Below are positions 30,101-37,717 of a stretch of 64,000 bases of DNA, in pieces. The DNA is from Symsagittifera roscoffensis (taxonomy: Eukaryota; Xenacoelomorpha; Acoela; Convolutidae): positions 3,346,001 to 3,410,000 of the forward strand of contig NC_087065.1 in NCBI RefSeq assembly GCF_963678635.1, in the 5' to 3' direction. The number at the start of each line of letters is the position of its first letter. Within the stretch, counting starts at the first letter, position 1. The notes below the pieces were generated by a model. It did not search any database and was not told the DNA's origin. It was given only the letters and a program-made list of their open reading frames with translations. Made by a program: the position numbers and the translations under genes.

Positions 30101-32973
30101 AGCATAGCGCAGTGTCCAATCGATCTTACTTTCAATTCTTCTTTCCCTACATAGATTTGTCCAATTAGGTCTTCGTCGCATGTTATCATCGTCTTTGTAT
30201 AGATGTTGATTCCATCTATATTTAGCATGACCTCGTGTGGACCATAAGCTTCAGTGTACCTATTATCAACACGTACCGATTTGCTGCCCCCTCTCGTGAG
30301 TAGTGCCCTGAGCGCTCTAGATGTCGTTTGTGGACTTATTCCACTCAAGTAGTCTGCATACACGTCAATGTGCATTATCGTCTGGTCGCTCGGCTCGCTC
30401 AAGTTTCTGGTTACCTCGTGTCCGCCCACTGTGATTATCGACATTATTCTTGCTCCGATTTTCGATATCCCAAAAGGTTTACCTGTCACCATTTTCACGG
30501 TGTTACAATTCCCGGTCTTCATTGAGCCCGTTCTAGCCTCTGGTATTGAGTTCGATCCGGTTAATGCTTCGTTAAAATTCTGTCTTTCGATCTCCAACTT
30601 TAGTCGTTGCTCTATTTCTTTCGCAGCCAGATCTTGTTTCACTTTGGCAATTGCTTCCGTCGCCGCTTTCTCATAATTTATCTCTAGAGAGCTTCCGGCC
30701 GCGGACTCTAACGCACCGCTAACATGTGTAACAGCTTTCACTGTCTTCGTCGGCAATTCGGTGTTTGGTGCCCCCAAGTTCCTAGATTCAAACTCGTTTT
30801 GCCTGTTCCGCTGATTCTGCACCGCCGCTAATGCCAACTTATGTTTGGGGTGATTCTGGTCCTTGACCGCTTCCCAGAACAAGGGACAATCCATTCTGAA
30901 GTGCCCCTCCTGATTACAGAAGAAGCATCTGGCGCCTATCTTGATGATCAAGCCATTATAGTACTCGTGTTCCTCCATCTGGCTCATATCCTCTTCATCC
31001 GGTGCATAACCTAGGCTCTTCATGCCTTGTTTGTACGTTGTGCAGTCAGCCACATGATGATCCGCTGACCCGCAGTTCGCGCATGATCTACGCTTGTCCA
31101 TATCATCTCTAGGTTTGTACCATGATGACCTCTGGGGTTGGCTTCCCCCTTGCGTGTTCCTGTTTTCGGAATATGAGTACTTCTTAGGTTTCATCAGCAT
31201 GTATTCTCTTGATTTCTGTCTCATTTCTTCTGGGGTGGGTGCGCTGTCCTTCGACAATGTGTAGTATGTTGCTAACATTGTCCTTAAGTCATCACTTTTC
31301 ACCCCATCGATGAACTTCGAGGCAATGCTAAAGTTCCGTCTATTTGTCGACTCCTCTGGGCCACTCCTCCTTCTCAAGCTCTCGAGGTCATCTAGGAACC
31401 GATCTATTGACTCGTCGTCCCTCTGCCTTCTTTTTTCAAATCGCATCATCGCTTGGTGACCCTTCATGCCTGACCCGAACCGATTCAGCAATATCTCGAA
31501 GATCTTGTCCGCGGTGTCGCGTTCTTCCTCCTTCTTTGCGACCACGCATTTTAATGCCGTTCCTTCCAAGTTGCTCAGTATGGCTGTACATGCTTGTCTT
31601 TCGTCACTCAAGTTATCTTGTTCTAGATGTAATCTCATCACTTCCACCCAAGTGTCAATGCATCCATCGGAGTCGTCCTTGAATTCTTTTGGCTTCTTGA
31701 ATGTCTTTCTTGATTTTCCCTCTCTCCTGTCGCTCGAGTCAGTGTTCCTCGTGGCGAAGGCCTCTAGAGTCCTGTTCATCATCTCCCAAGTGCTGGCCCA
31801 TGTCATAGCATCCGGTCCTGTGTTGCTGTTAGCTGTTGAATCTCCCGGAGCAGTCGTTGTATTCGACGTTCCATTCTTCATTATTGTTTTCGCAGCTGTT
31901 GGTGCAATGCTTATCGCATCCCTGGTTAAGGGCAACGGTGTCGATTGTCTTTTGTTCCTTTGTGGTTCTGCAAAGTCAACTCTGGTGCCTTGCGTTCGAT
32001 CCGCTGCCGGTCTTTCTTGTGGAGTAGAACCTCTCAAGATTGCATCCAACTTCGCCTGTATTGCACACGAACTCTCGGCTTGACTCCTGCTCATTGTGTC
32101 CATTCTCCTTTCCAGGCTCCCTAATTGGCTGTTGACATCATCATATCGGTTCTTCAACTGTTGCATGTCTGTTTTGATGTTCTTTTCTCGTTCTTCATTG
32201 GTGGCTTCTACCTTATCTGACATTTCCTTGAGTCTCTCATCTGTTGCCTTAGCTAGGTTAAAATAACTGTCTAGATACTCGTGCTTGTTGTATCTTATCT
32301 CCTTTTTTATCACCTCTCTATCTTCTTCACTGTGCTTAAGTCTTTTGTCAATCTGATTTAATTTCGCCAACAAGTCACCCAGCTCAGTGGTAGTCTCTTC
32401 ATGGTCAGCTGTCGGTCTCTCTTCGGCCGTAGCCTCTGCTTTAGCTTGTTCCTCTATTGGATTGGCTTCTGAGGTCTTCGTGCTCACTGTCCCAAACGTT
32501 CGTGCTCTTTCTGCTTTTGGTTCTTCAGTCACGTTTTCTTTTGTTTTTATTCCGAACATTATTCCCAATTTTTCCGTAAAAGATGTCCTCTTTACTTGAG
32601 AGTCTTCTTTCACCGTTTCTTCGGTGTTGCCTATTGCATCTTCCGCGTCATCTATCGGTGAGAACTCTATGGGTTTCTGGTTCGGTTCCTCTGCATTGGG
32701 CATTGGAGTTGACTCTGTCGCCATCTTCCTTGTTTCATCCACACTTTGATCGGGTGTCTCTAGATCAATCTCGATGGTGGGTTCTACTCGCTCCCCTTCC
32801 GTGCCCTCTTTCGCCCTGTTCTCCGCTGTACTCCTTGTGCTGACCATGTTAACTGAAAAGTTCGTCTTCGTTATCTTTGGGCCCGTTGATGTCGTTCCGC
32901 GCAGCGATGAATTATATTTCGTGTTTGATCCACTTGACCTTTTTTCGAGCACCGGTACCCTACTCCGCCTCAT
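24166..32973 (-). CDS. Gag-Pol-macrodomain polyprotein of copy B
   Basis: This single ORF of 2935 codons starts MRRSRVPVLEK. Approximate residue order: coiled coil 210-310; Gag capsid-like region 430-600; CX2CX4HX4C knuckles at ~630 and ~683; aspartic protease LLDTGA ~988; reverse transcriptase with YVDD ~1474; RNase H ~1620-1740; acidic linker ~1790-2090; integrase zinc finger ~2160 and DDE residues near 2229, 2289 and 2325; SH3-like tail to ~2500; linker; macrodomain ~2770-2925. The last part follows OARD1/Poa1p macrodomains strand by strand (CITADMSF, YLCFLVTR, EVSMPVYD, VVFAETEIMVHL) but lacks the glycine-rich loops that hold ADP-ribose, so binding or hydrolysis is uncertain. Viral macrodomains are known to counter host ADP-ribosylation; a similar role here is only inferred. 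Gag and Pol share one frame, so their ratio must be set after translation or by splicing. Confidence 0.95.
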   Translation of the reverse strand: MRRSRVPVLEKRSSGSNTKYNSSLRGTTSTGPKITKTNFSVNMVSTRSTAENRAKEGTEGERVEPTIEIDLETPDQSVDETRKMATESTPMPNAEEPNQKPIEFSPIDDAEDAIGNTEETVKEDSQVKRTSFTEKLGIMFGIKTKENVTEEPKAERARTFGTVSTKTSEANPIEEQAKAEATAEERPTADHEETTTELGDLLAKLNQIDKRLKHSEEDREVIKKEIRYNKHEYLDSYFNLAKATDERLKEMSDKVEATNEEREKNIKTDMQQLKNRYDDVNSQLGSLERRMDTMSRSQAESSCAIQAKLDAILRGSTPQERPAADRTQGTRVDFAEPQRNKRQSTPLPLTRDAISIAPTAAKTIMKNGTSNTTTAPGDSTANSNTGPDAMTWASTWEMMNRTLEAFATRNTDSSDRREGKSRKTFKKPKEFKDDSDGCIDTWVEVMRLHLEQDNLSDERQACTAILSNLEGTALKCVVAKKEEERDTADKIFEILLNRFGSGMKGHQAMMRFEKRRQRDDESIDRFLDDLESLRRRSGPEESTNRRNFSIASKFIDGVKSDDLRTMLATYYTLSKDSAPTPEEMRQKSREYMLMKPKKYSYSENRNTQGGSQPQRSSWYKPRDDMDKRRSCANCGSADHHVADCTTYKQGMKSLGYAPDEEDMSQMEEHEYYNGLIIKIGARCFFCNQEGHFRMDCPLFWEAVKDQNHPKHKLALAAVQNQRNRQNEFESRNLGAPNTELPTKTVKAVTHVSGALESAAGSSLEINYEKAATEAIAKVKQDLAAKEIEQRLKLEIERQNFNEALTGSNSIPEARTGSMKTGNCNTVKMVTGKPFGISKIGARIMSIITVGGHEVTRNLSEPSDQTIMHIDVYADYLSGISPQTTSRALRALLTRGGSKSVRVDNRYTEAYGPHEVMLNIDGINIYTKTMITCDEDLIGQIYVGKEELKVRSIGHCAMLEEDAMHIGTEADVTGHVLDINGKKTQLRGLLDTGAVLSVIPIETWEKMGFDKGDLIDSRIRLSAANKGALRVLGRTPIIALNLGERNLWMSFIVVENLDESDQFILGRDFIRNFDVTIDLNNAMFRIRNPDRRYAIKPVNLIMANENKAPVFLSRRVRLKANEAAIVSLRMKNYNELSDNKQVCIVPNPNSQSAAVLGRSFSITKSGLCVSVLLNTLDIPITIQRGRKLGYALPVKTRYETIENSKQNEVVDCPNHRDKICILRRLQRIKDSSVLIKSLKSETDDGLSSCSNFPERPTLDEMQIDKPVLPEIEHLRGKLKDEQLEAIKDVLERNEEVFSRHKADIGCCNFVEHKIELEENAVPHREGARRMTPHKSDACRKEIETLLEYDMIEPSKSPWACGVVMAKKKGDQLRFCCDFRYLNSVTVKDAYPIPRIDESLSKLGDAKFFTTLDLGSAFWQVPLRKQDRDKTGFACELGLFQWKRMPFGLCNATATFQRLMAHALIGVTKKYGNLVMCYVDDVVIATPTLEDHIERLDEVFACMKRSGLKCKPSKCEILKDSIKYLGRMVDKHGIRPDPDAVEAVLTWKSPKTEHQLMSFLGFANYYREFIKGYADKVYPMQQLMRHKGKKFTWNNAAEESFQRIKKELCEAPVLGMPTEKGMYVLDTDASVVAISGILHQEQEWNGKTVLRPIAYGSKVLSDTEMKYGAPKAEMFAVVTFVEKYGAYLGSEPFKLRVDNRALSWLKTYSMDQSYIGRWIVRLDGYNMIIEHRTRDKHQNADSLSKKTEFYERQEQREADRPEIKDGFSFMDKETYDSLPLTRWLDKSGKPIEDHPELPKEPLEKTILKKSRGIPIGIMLKSKIVRETLKAKGYDLIQVEEGTVRIDEDLMRLLEKLSDDKPVIQGKGQEAPELTILRREETVNNTDVSKGSITDSKEVVRSLVEKIPDKILEQTKVRDKKVTFREEVEHLGLDQESGEWSRFMEEDETGEGKLSGEREEWDEDSDESSEDQDSLCMILAEEKIRQHDRELQTDPSSGTYNLEIQEVRGGEELEKIAVSRKPLRELSCNSNVRTNLVPEDDMKIVKRMICVKLSDDIHNPGEMNGQIMALKEHVKARYRLSDLIRAQRNDKMTSNLSKWIHSGVKEKGELEEDSYKILSQFYKEKRDLLYHTAEGVVACKRRDEEKILHKHNLIILPQLYQTEVLFRSHDQMGHQGIDKVQQRILHRFDWPGMRKACERWVNACLACLQVKDPRKMKFPLKSVESSEFNEVVQIDHQKICMTESGYNQILVIIDHFTKLAEAVPCQTASAEETCDHLITHWISRYGCPMTFQSDNGKAFVGDLTKELMKRSHIAQAHSTTYHPQTNGLVERQNRTLVNMLRVYCSRYMTDWDKYLPQVVGAYNSTQHSTTGISPFMMLTGRERAMPITFFYPEYEGKRTSPQAYVKEAIKRQQELNELCRRNTAQAQMRQRKKYDEKILRAKPYEVGQYVWVFQNVIPPKGTKKLLKKWRGPFMITEVHQQGRFYRLSTGRAAHYENLKPHIPSPEDWCLPKDMEGLEYLVVEPACEVNEKGTREKNDGNENLSLDDNEKIEVESDAGSFVEEDWNDPEQNEVPKWMEPDRPTPPETRTGNRKRTGMRYNRYGDDFLIDKIQPDKLGDELLSAGELEAEEEWQVIDDGGHYPQNDYSTPELETDLEQSEIERRENTNLRILEWMRDVKDESHEGQSIQQVDISAANYMKTEDPLFGWTATDRPLDIPKDNSDPTTSTGTSINIFVRGVGVGLTHTENLMIKKLKEVRETSGLELEEEEPEPTIGRNFKTKFEIPNEYSENIMITDSDFILSNRTSAICITADMSFKSRLEADFKREYQNVEFLFRQRPRLGGIAALPPSVAQVPGKYLCFLVTRVNDRNTIDPEHVILALTRLRDFMIERGIVEVSMPVYDPNRGKLSSRELYAILHVVFAETEIMVHLHKKYYLSIA

Positions 32974-33028
32974 TATTTCTATTTACAACTGCTTCTATTT
33001 ACAATTTTATTATATACACGATTCTATT

Positions 33029-33030
33029 CT
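33029..33030 (-). promoter_or_regulatory. Predicted splice acceptor upstream of gag-pol, copy B
   Basis: The minus strand has a run of T residues followed by ACCCTTAG, with the AG here and the gag-pol ATG starting 55 nt downstream, the same spacing as in copy A. If used, the whole leader, minisatellite included, would be removed from the gag-pol mRNA. Confidence 0.45.
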
Positions 33031-33215
33031 AAGGGTAAAAAAAAAATATTTTTTGTGGTAACAAATTCTGTACAACGTGTTAAAAACCTTATCCAATTCT
33101 CTTTCTAAAACCTCCGAAAAATTTTCCTTAATTTGGTCTTAACCCTACCTATTTCGATTTGTCTTATTCTGTCTTAAAACGCACTTGTTGTATTTTGACT
33201 ATCACAGTACTCTCC

Positions 33216-33975
33216 GTTAGTGTCCTAAGACCCTTGTACCAAGACCACTGTCCCAAGACTACTGTCCCAAGACCAGTGTCCCAAGGCTAGTGTCCCAAGA
33301 CTACTGTCCCAAGGCTAGTGTCCCAAGACTACTGTCCCAAGGGTAGTGTCCCAAGACCAGTGTCCCAAGACTACTGTCCCAAGACTAGTGTCCCAAGGCT
33401 AGTGTCCCAAGACTACTGTCCCAAGACTAGTGTCCCAAGGGTAGTGTCCCAAGACCAGTGTCCCAAGGCTGGTATCCCAAGACTAGTGTCCCAAGACTAG
33501 TGTCCCAAGGGTAGTGTCCCAAGACCAGTGTCCCAAGGCTGGTGTCCCAAGACTAGTGTCCCAAGACTAGTGTCCCAAGACCACTGTCCCAAGACTGTCC
33601 CAAGACCACTGTCCCAAGACCCTGTCCCAAGACCACTGTCCCAAGACCCCTGTCCCAAGACCCTGTCCCAAGACCACTGTCCCAAGACCCTGTCCCAAGA
33701 TCCTGTCCCAAGACCCTGTCCCAAGACCCTGTCCCAAGACCCTGTCCCAAGACCACTGTCCCAAGACCACTGTCCCAAGACCCTGTCCCAAGACCACTGT
33801 CCCAAGACCCTGTCCCAAGACCCTGTCCCAAGACCACTGTCCCAAGACCACTGTCCCAAGACCCTGTCCCAAGACCACTGTCCCAAGACCCTGTCCCAAG
33901 ACCACTGTCCCAAGACCCTGTCCCAAGACCACTATCCCAAGACTGCTCTGTCCCAAGACTTCTTCGGTCTTGTCC
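33216..33975. repeat. Leader minisatellite of copy B (TGTCCCAAGAC units)
   Basis: Some fifty units of 12-14 bp share the core TGTCCCAAGAC. The left half is a mosaic of CTAG/CTAC/CCAG-type units with longer period repeats. The right half is mostly CCAC and CC units. Unit order differs from copy A (9595-10285). The open frames running through it on both strands are by-products of the repeat. Confidence 0.95.
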
Positions 33976-34796
33976 CAATACTCGTAACGGAGTGTCTTCC
34001 TCGTTGTAGGGTCTTCTTGAACCACCTTACCTTGTACCACCACTCAAGCTCTAGTAAAATTTTCCCAAAAACCCTCTCTTAAAAGCCAAATGCTGACCCC
34101 CCTCTTCTTTTTGGTTGTTTCTATTTCAATGTAGGTGCGCAGGTATCTTGTGATCACCTGTTCGTATAAAACCAAACACAAATCCTCAATAAAATGCAAC
34201 AAAAATTTTAAGTAAGAAAAATAATAAAAACAGAAAAATGAGCCCACCTAAAATTTAAAGGTGACCAATGTCTACCTTTCGTCTAAAAAAAATGTCTGGT
34301 ACCTAATTGCCACGCGTTTTCCTCCCCCACTAGTGATCTTATGGGGTATCACAAAAGCTGTCTATATCCGGTCCCCCCTACCAAACCAACCAGCGTACCA
34401 GTCTTAACTCGAGTTGAATTTTGGATCTCCACCTAATATTACCAACGCGTGTTAATTTCTAATGTAACTAAGTCAACGATGTCGACTAATTAGTTACTCT
34501 AATTTCCCCCTTTTTACAATTTACAACCGCCAACCTCTAACTTAACCAGTCCCCCTTCTAACCTCCCCCCTTTCTAGCCCCCCTTCTTAAGCCTAAAAAT
34601 TACTTTAAGCGCCGGGTGCTAAACCTCTCAAGAGAAAACCGTAGACCTGTTTCCAGGCCTGCTCAAGTAAAAACGTTCCTCAAAACTGGGGAATTTCGCT
34701 TATCCAATTTTACACTTATTTCCTATAATGTAATGTGGATTCTAACGATACCCGTTCTGCCCAACTTGAGAACTCGAGAATTGCCAAATCCTTCTT

Positions 34797-34996
34797 GGCT
34801 GCTTTCCCACTCGACTGGTCACCTGTTCCAGTCCAGTCTCCTATTGGTTCAGCCAAGTGTCCCTGAACCACTTTCCCACTCGGCTGGTCACCTCTTCCAG
34901 TCAAGTCTCCTATTGGTTCAGCTCAAGTGTCCCTGAACCACTTTCCCACTCGGCTGGTCACCTCTTCCAGTCAAGTCTCCTATTGGTCCAGCTAAG
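34797..34996 (-). repeat. 70-bp leader repeat, three units
   Basis: CCCTGAACCACTTTCCCACT recurs at 34861 and 34931, giving a 70-bp period, with a third, diverged unit upstream. Each unit carries CTATTGG, which is CCAATAG on the sense strand. Copy A has two units. Confidence 0.85.
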
Positions 34997-35455
34997 TTCC
35001 AAGCTATCTGAAAACCCTTGACAACGCCCCACTTCGGGCACTTTATTCAGTTTACTGGTTTAAATTGCTAGGTTGATCGAAACGATCGAACTTGTAAAAC
35101 AGTATGGGTATACTATTTAATTAATATAAAGGTTTGATCCAACTAATCTGGTGTCAAAGTCACTGTCTTTTTTCGTTTTATGGTTTTTGTTCCTTTTTCT
35201 ATTCTTTTTTGGTTTTTGTTTTGCTTTTTGTCTTTTTGCTCGTGTTTTTGTCCCCCTAGTTGCCCCCCTTTACTCGGTTAGCTAAGCCTCGTTCGGAGAG
35301 CGTACCAGGAAATTTTCTCGAGTTTTCTTAAAAAGCTATCACGGTACAACCGGAAGGTTTGCACGTTCCTGTCGAACCGTACCGCCGGTACTCTAGAATG
35401 GGCATTCAGCCCGAAGCTGTCTCAAGTGGGTTCGACTCCGTAGTCTTGATGTCGT

Positions 35456-35473
35456 AAACACCCAGGAGCGCCA
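35456..35473 (-). other. Candidate primer binding site, copy B
   Basis: The sense sequence TGGCGCTCCTGGGTGTTT starts 11 nt inside the LTR and is identical in copy A. The TGG start fits pairing with a tRNA CCA end. The offset is unusual and the tRNA is unidentified. Confidence 0.3.
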
Positions 35474-35772
35474 TAAAAACACTATGTAACATTCGTCTAC
35501 TACAGTCACACATGAGGCTCAAGAAAAATAGGCCCTATAACCACTGGCTCAAGGGTCAGGGACACTATCTCTTGTGTTTTCCCACCTCAAGAACGGTCGG
35601 AGCCAGTTCGGTTCGCTTGTGACATGAGACTACGACCCGTTACAGCTTAAAGGCTACTACTAAAATATCCCCCCACTCTAGAATTAAGAACGTCCCCATA
35701 CTTAGGTCTCTAGATACCCAAAATACATGAACGCCGTTAAAAACCGGGTTGGAACAATCCGTTAGGTTACTT

Positions 35773-35778
35773 TTTATT
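35773..35778 (-). terminator. LTR polyadenylation signal AATAAA
   Basis: AATAAA occurs on the sense strand within CTAATAAAAAG. The same word is at 13703-13708 in the 3' LTR, where it would end the genomic RNA. Confidence 0.5.
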
Positions 35779-36165
35779 AGACAGTGTGACTTTGATCCAT
35801 TTCAGATGGATCAACCTAAAACTCGCCTCACCTCAACATAACAATTACAAAAAACACTCTAGAATTTAAATTTGTACTCACATAGCAGCACGCTCAAGAA
35901 TTGGGAAATGATCCAGTTGGTAACTAACTCAAGAAATAAATAACTAAAAGAAGTTTAATGTTTTATAGTTTGTACGACAAGGATAAGTCTATGCTCTAGA
36001 ATTTGAGTTCTCATGGACCGTTGGGACACTCTAGTTGTCCGCCTTCCCGCTGAAGGTTCACTCTGGTCCAGCTTTAGAATAGAACTCCAGACACGACTAT
36101 CCAACTCGTGGGAATACGCTGGTTTCTGTTTCGAATAGGACAGCTCTACTCTTGTTCACTATGAT

Positions 36166-36188
36166 GGAAATTGCGAATAGCAATTTCC
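36166..36188. promoter_or_regulatory. Inverted repeat in 5' LTR
   Basis: GGAAATTGC-GAATA-GCAATTTCC is the same perfect 9-5-9 inverted repeat as in the other two LTRs. Confidence 0.5.
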
Positions 36189-36528
36189 CACTCGTTTTTA
36201 TCTGACTACTTTCCCGCAATTGTTCTAAAATTGTTCTGATTTCTTTTTCTGATTTTCAGTTATCGCGAGAAAATCGTGCATGACATGTTCCATTCGAAAT
36301 TTTGAAAAATTAAATTTCACTTCAAAATCAAGTATTTTCTGCTCTTCTCAAGGTCAAACTTCCAAATATGACCGACTGGCACACCTGATGATGCACAGAA
36401 TGTGCGAAAACGTTTGAATTAACATTTTAAATTTCTTATAATACTGCTAATCTGCAAAAACTGCGAGTTTTCCCAGATTACGGTCACATTAAAGTTTCGA
36501 AGTGGCAATGTATTTTGGGGTTACATGT

Positions 36529-36729
36529 CAGTATTTAGACAGCCGCATATTCATACTGGTCAGTATTTAGACAAATACTGTTTCAACCAATCAGAATCGA
36601 GACAAAGAAGAAATTAGTAAATAATTATTATTTATTTTGGATTATTTATGTTTTTTCTCGATTCTGATTGGTTCATACAGTATTTGTCTAAATACTGACC
36701 AGTATGAATACGCGGCTGTCTAAATACTG
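36529..36729. mobile_element. Hairpin MITE, 201 bp
   Basis: Long terminal inverted repeats of about 80 bp begin CAGTATTTAGACAGCCGC on the left and end GCGGCTGTCTAAATACTG on the right, around an AT-rich centre. There is no coding capacity. The target duplication is not clear. Confidence 0.8.
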
Positions 36730-36794
36730 GCTGCACTCCGTATTTTGGCGCCATTCTGGTCGAATGTCACACATTATCTTAGGATGTTTTTTTG

Positions 36795-37252
36795 GGGTGC
36801 CGGACATCAAGCCGACGGGACTTCAAGCCGAATCGTAAAATAAGGGACTTCAAGCCGAATAGTTCCTTATAAAGTCGTTAAATATGATTAATTTGAAAAC
36901 TTTTTTGAAGACTTTCTGAATTTCATGATCTTTGCTTCACTAGTTATTGGCGTTTTCATAAAAATTTAAGCCTCCAAATGAGGTTTCGGAAAGTTGAAAA
37001 GTAAAACATGGTTGAAGACATTTTTCATGTGTATAATTTATGCATTTCAAAAACCGGCTGATGTTATTAACGGATGACGATCAGAAGTGGTGCATTGTCA
37101 TGAACAACGCTTATATGGACTAAACATTACTAAATTTTTGAAAAGCAACGTTTTAGAGATGATAAAATAGTGTTTTGAGGTGCTGGTAAAGTTTTAATTT
37201 CGGCTTGAAGTCCCTTCGGCTTGAAGTCCTGTCGGCCTGTTGTCCTAGACCC
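36795..37252. mobile_element. MULE-type foldback element with 9-bp target duplication
   Basis: The termini are GGGTGCCGGACATCAAG on the left and the inverse of GGGTCTAGGACAACAGG on the right. Each end carries repeated GGACTTCAAGCCGAA words. It is flanked by GTTTTTTTG at 36786-36794 and 37253-37261, a 9-bp duplication typical of Mutator-like elements. No transposase is present. Confidence 0.75.
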
Positions 37253-37712
37253 GTTTTTTTGAACGATGATCATTTTATATAATTTCAATAATTTTAAACC
37301 TGGTGATGAACCAATGTGCGAAAACGTTCCTAATTTAAATTTTTGATTTCTTGTTCAGAGGTTAAAAGTACTTTTAATCTAATTGAACAGTTTTTTAACA
37401 TGTTGGTTTAGAGTTAAAATTTATGTAAAATATTGAACATAGCTTTTCTGCTCTGATGTTTTATCGTCATTCGGTTAAATTCGGTCATCGTCATTTATTG
37501 TAAAAAAACCTGGCGATGCACATAGTTGCGAAAACATTCGATGTTTACTTTTGATTAATTTTTCGTTCGACTGATACAGTCTATAAAAGCCCTGTAATAG
37601 GGCTCGACAAACAGGCGCAAACATATCACATCTATTTAGTAAGATTATAACAAATAGGCAATGTTTTGGCCTCTGTGTTTTTTTTGCTGAAGCATATGCT
37701 TTATAAGATTTC

Positions 37713-37714
37713 AG
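37713..37714 (+). promoter_or_regulatory. Splice acceptor 3 nt before LIG3 ATG
   Basis: The sequence AGATTTCAG ends at 37714 and the ATG begins at 37718. Such a short coding-exon leader suggests spliced-leader trans-splicing or an intron in the 5' UTR. Confidence 0.55.
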
Positions 37715-37717
37715 GTT

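Larger units (their letters stand above)
33976..35484 (-). other. Rest of 5' leader, copy B
   Basis: This noncoding leader between the minisatellite and the 5' LTR is colinear with copy A. Its LTR-proximal part (about 35280-35484) is nearly unchanged between copies, which suggests a functional RNA region such as a packaging or priming signal. That is inference; no gene is seen. Confidence 0.65.
13415..36383 (-). mobile_element. Giant Ty3/gypsy-type LTR retrotransposon, copy B, full length (22,969 bp)
   Basis: This complete element is bounded by two 899-bp LTRs with TG..CA ends. In sense order: 5' LTR 35485-36383, leader 32974-35484, gag-pol-macrodomain ORF 24166-32973, spacer 23624-24165, ORF2 14744-23623, 3' region 14314-14743, and 3' LTR 13415-14313. 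Both giant ORFs are open. The LTRs differ at one position that I can find, so insertion was recent. Most LTR elements are 5-15 kb. Giant ones known from general knowledge include plant Ogre and planarian Burro; relationship to either is not shown here. The target duplication appears to be only CCT (13412-13414 and 36384-36386). The element is clearly richer in G+C than the host DNA to its right. Confidence 0.95.
35485..36383 (-). repeat. 5' LTR of copy B
   Basis: The 899-bp LTR starts TGTGCCAGTCGG and ends CGAATGTTACA on the sense strand. A weak TATA-like word GATAAAAACG is at about 36198-36207. The polyadenylation word AATAAA is at 35773-35778. It is the promoter end of the element. Confidence 0.97.
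36384..37714. other. Intergenic host DNA between element copy B and LIG3
   Basis: This AT-rich sequence has no supported gene. It holds a hairpin MITE (36529-36729), a MULE-type foldback element (36795-37252) and three related copies of a short host motif ending GTGCGAAAACGTT or similar, at about 36384, 37300 and 37510. Confidence 0.7.

Noticed and set aside
33216-33975. CRISPR-like array
   Set aside because: The units are 12-14 bp with no unique spacers, and the context is a eukaryotic LTR element. It is a minisatellite.
35370-35455. tRNA gene in the leader (GGGTTCGACTCC with nearby stem)
   Set aside because: Only a T-arm-like word and one small hairpin are present. No acceptor or D-arm pairing was found.
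36384-36420. Hammerhead-ribozyme-like core (CTGATGA, a GCACA/TGTGC stem, GAAA) right of copy B
   Set aside because: The related copies near 37300 and 37510 break the CUGANGA core (CTGGTGA, CTGGCGA), the stem II closing pair is not canonical, and I could not find a convincing stem III with a cleavage site. A covariance-model search would decide.
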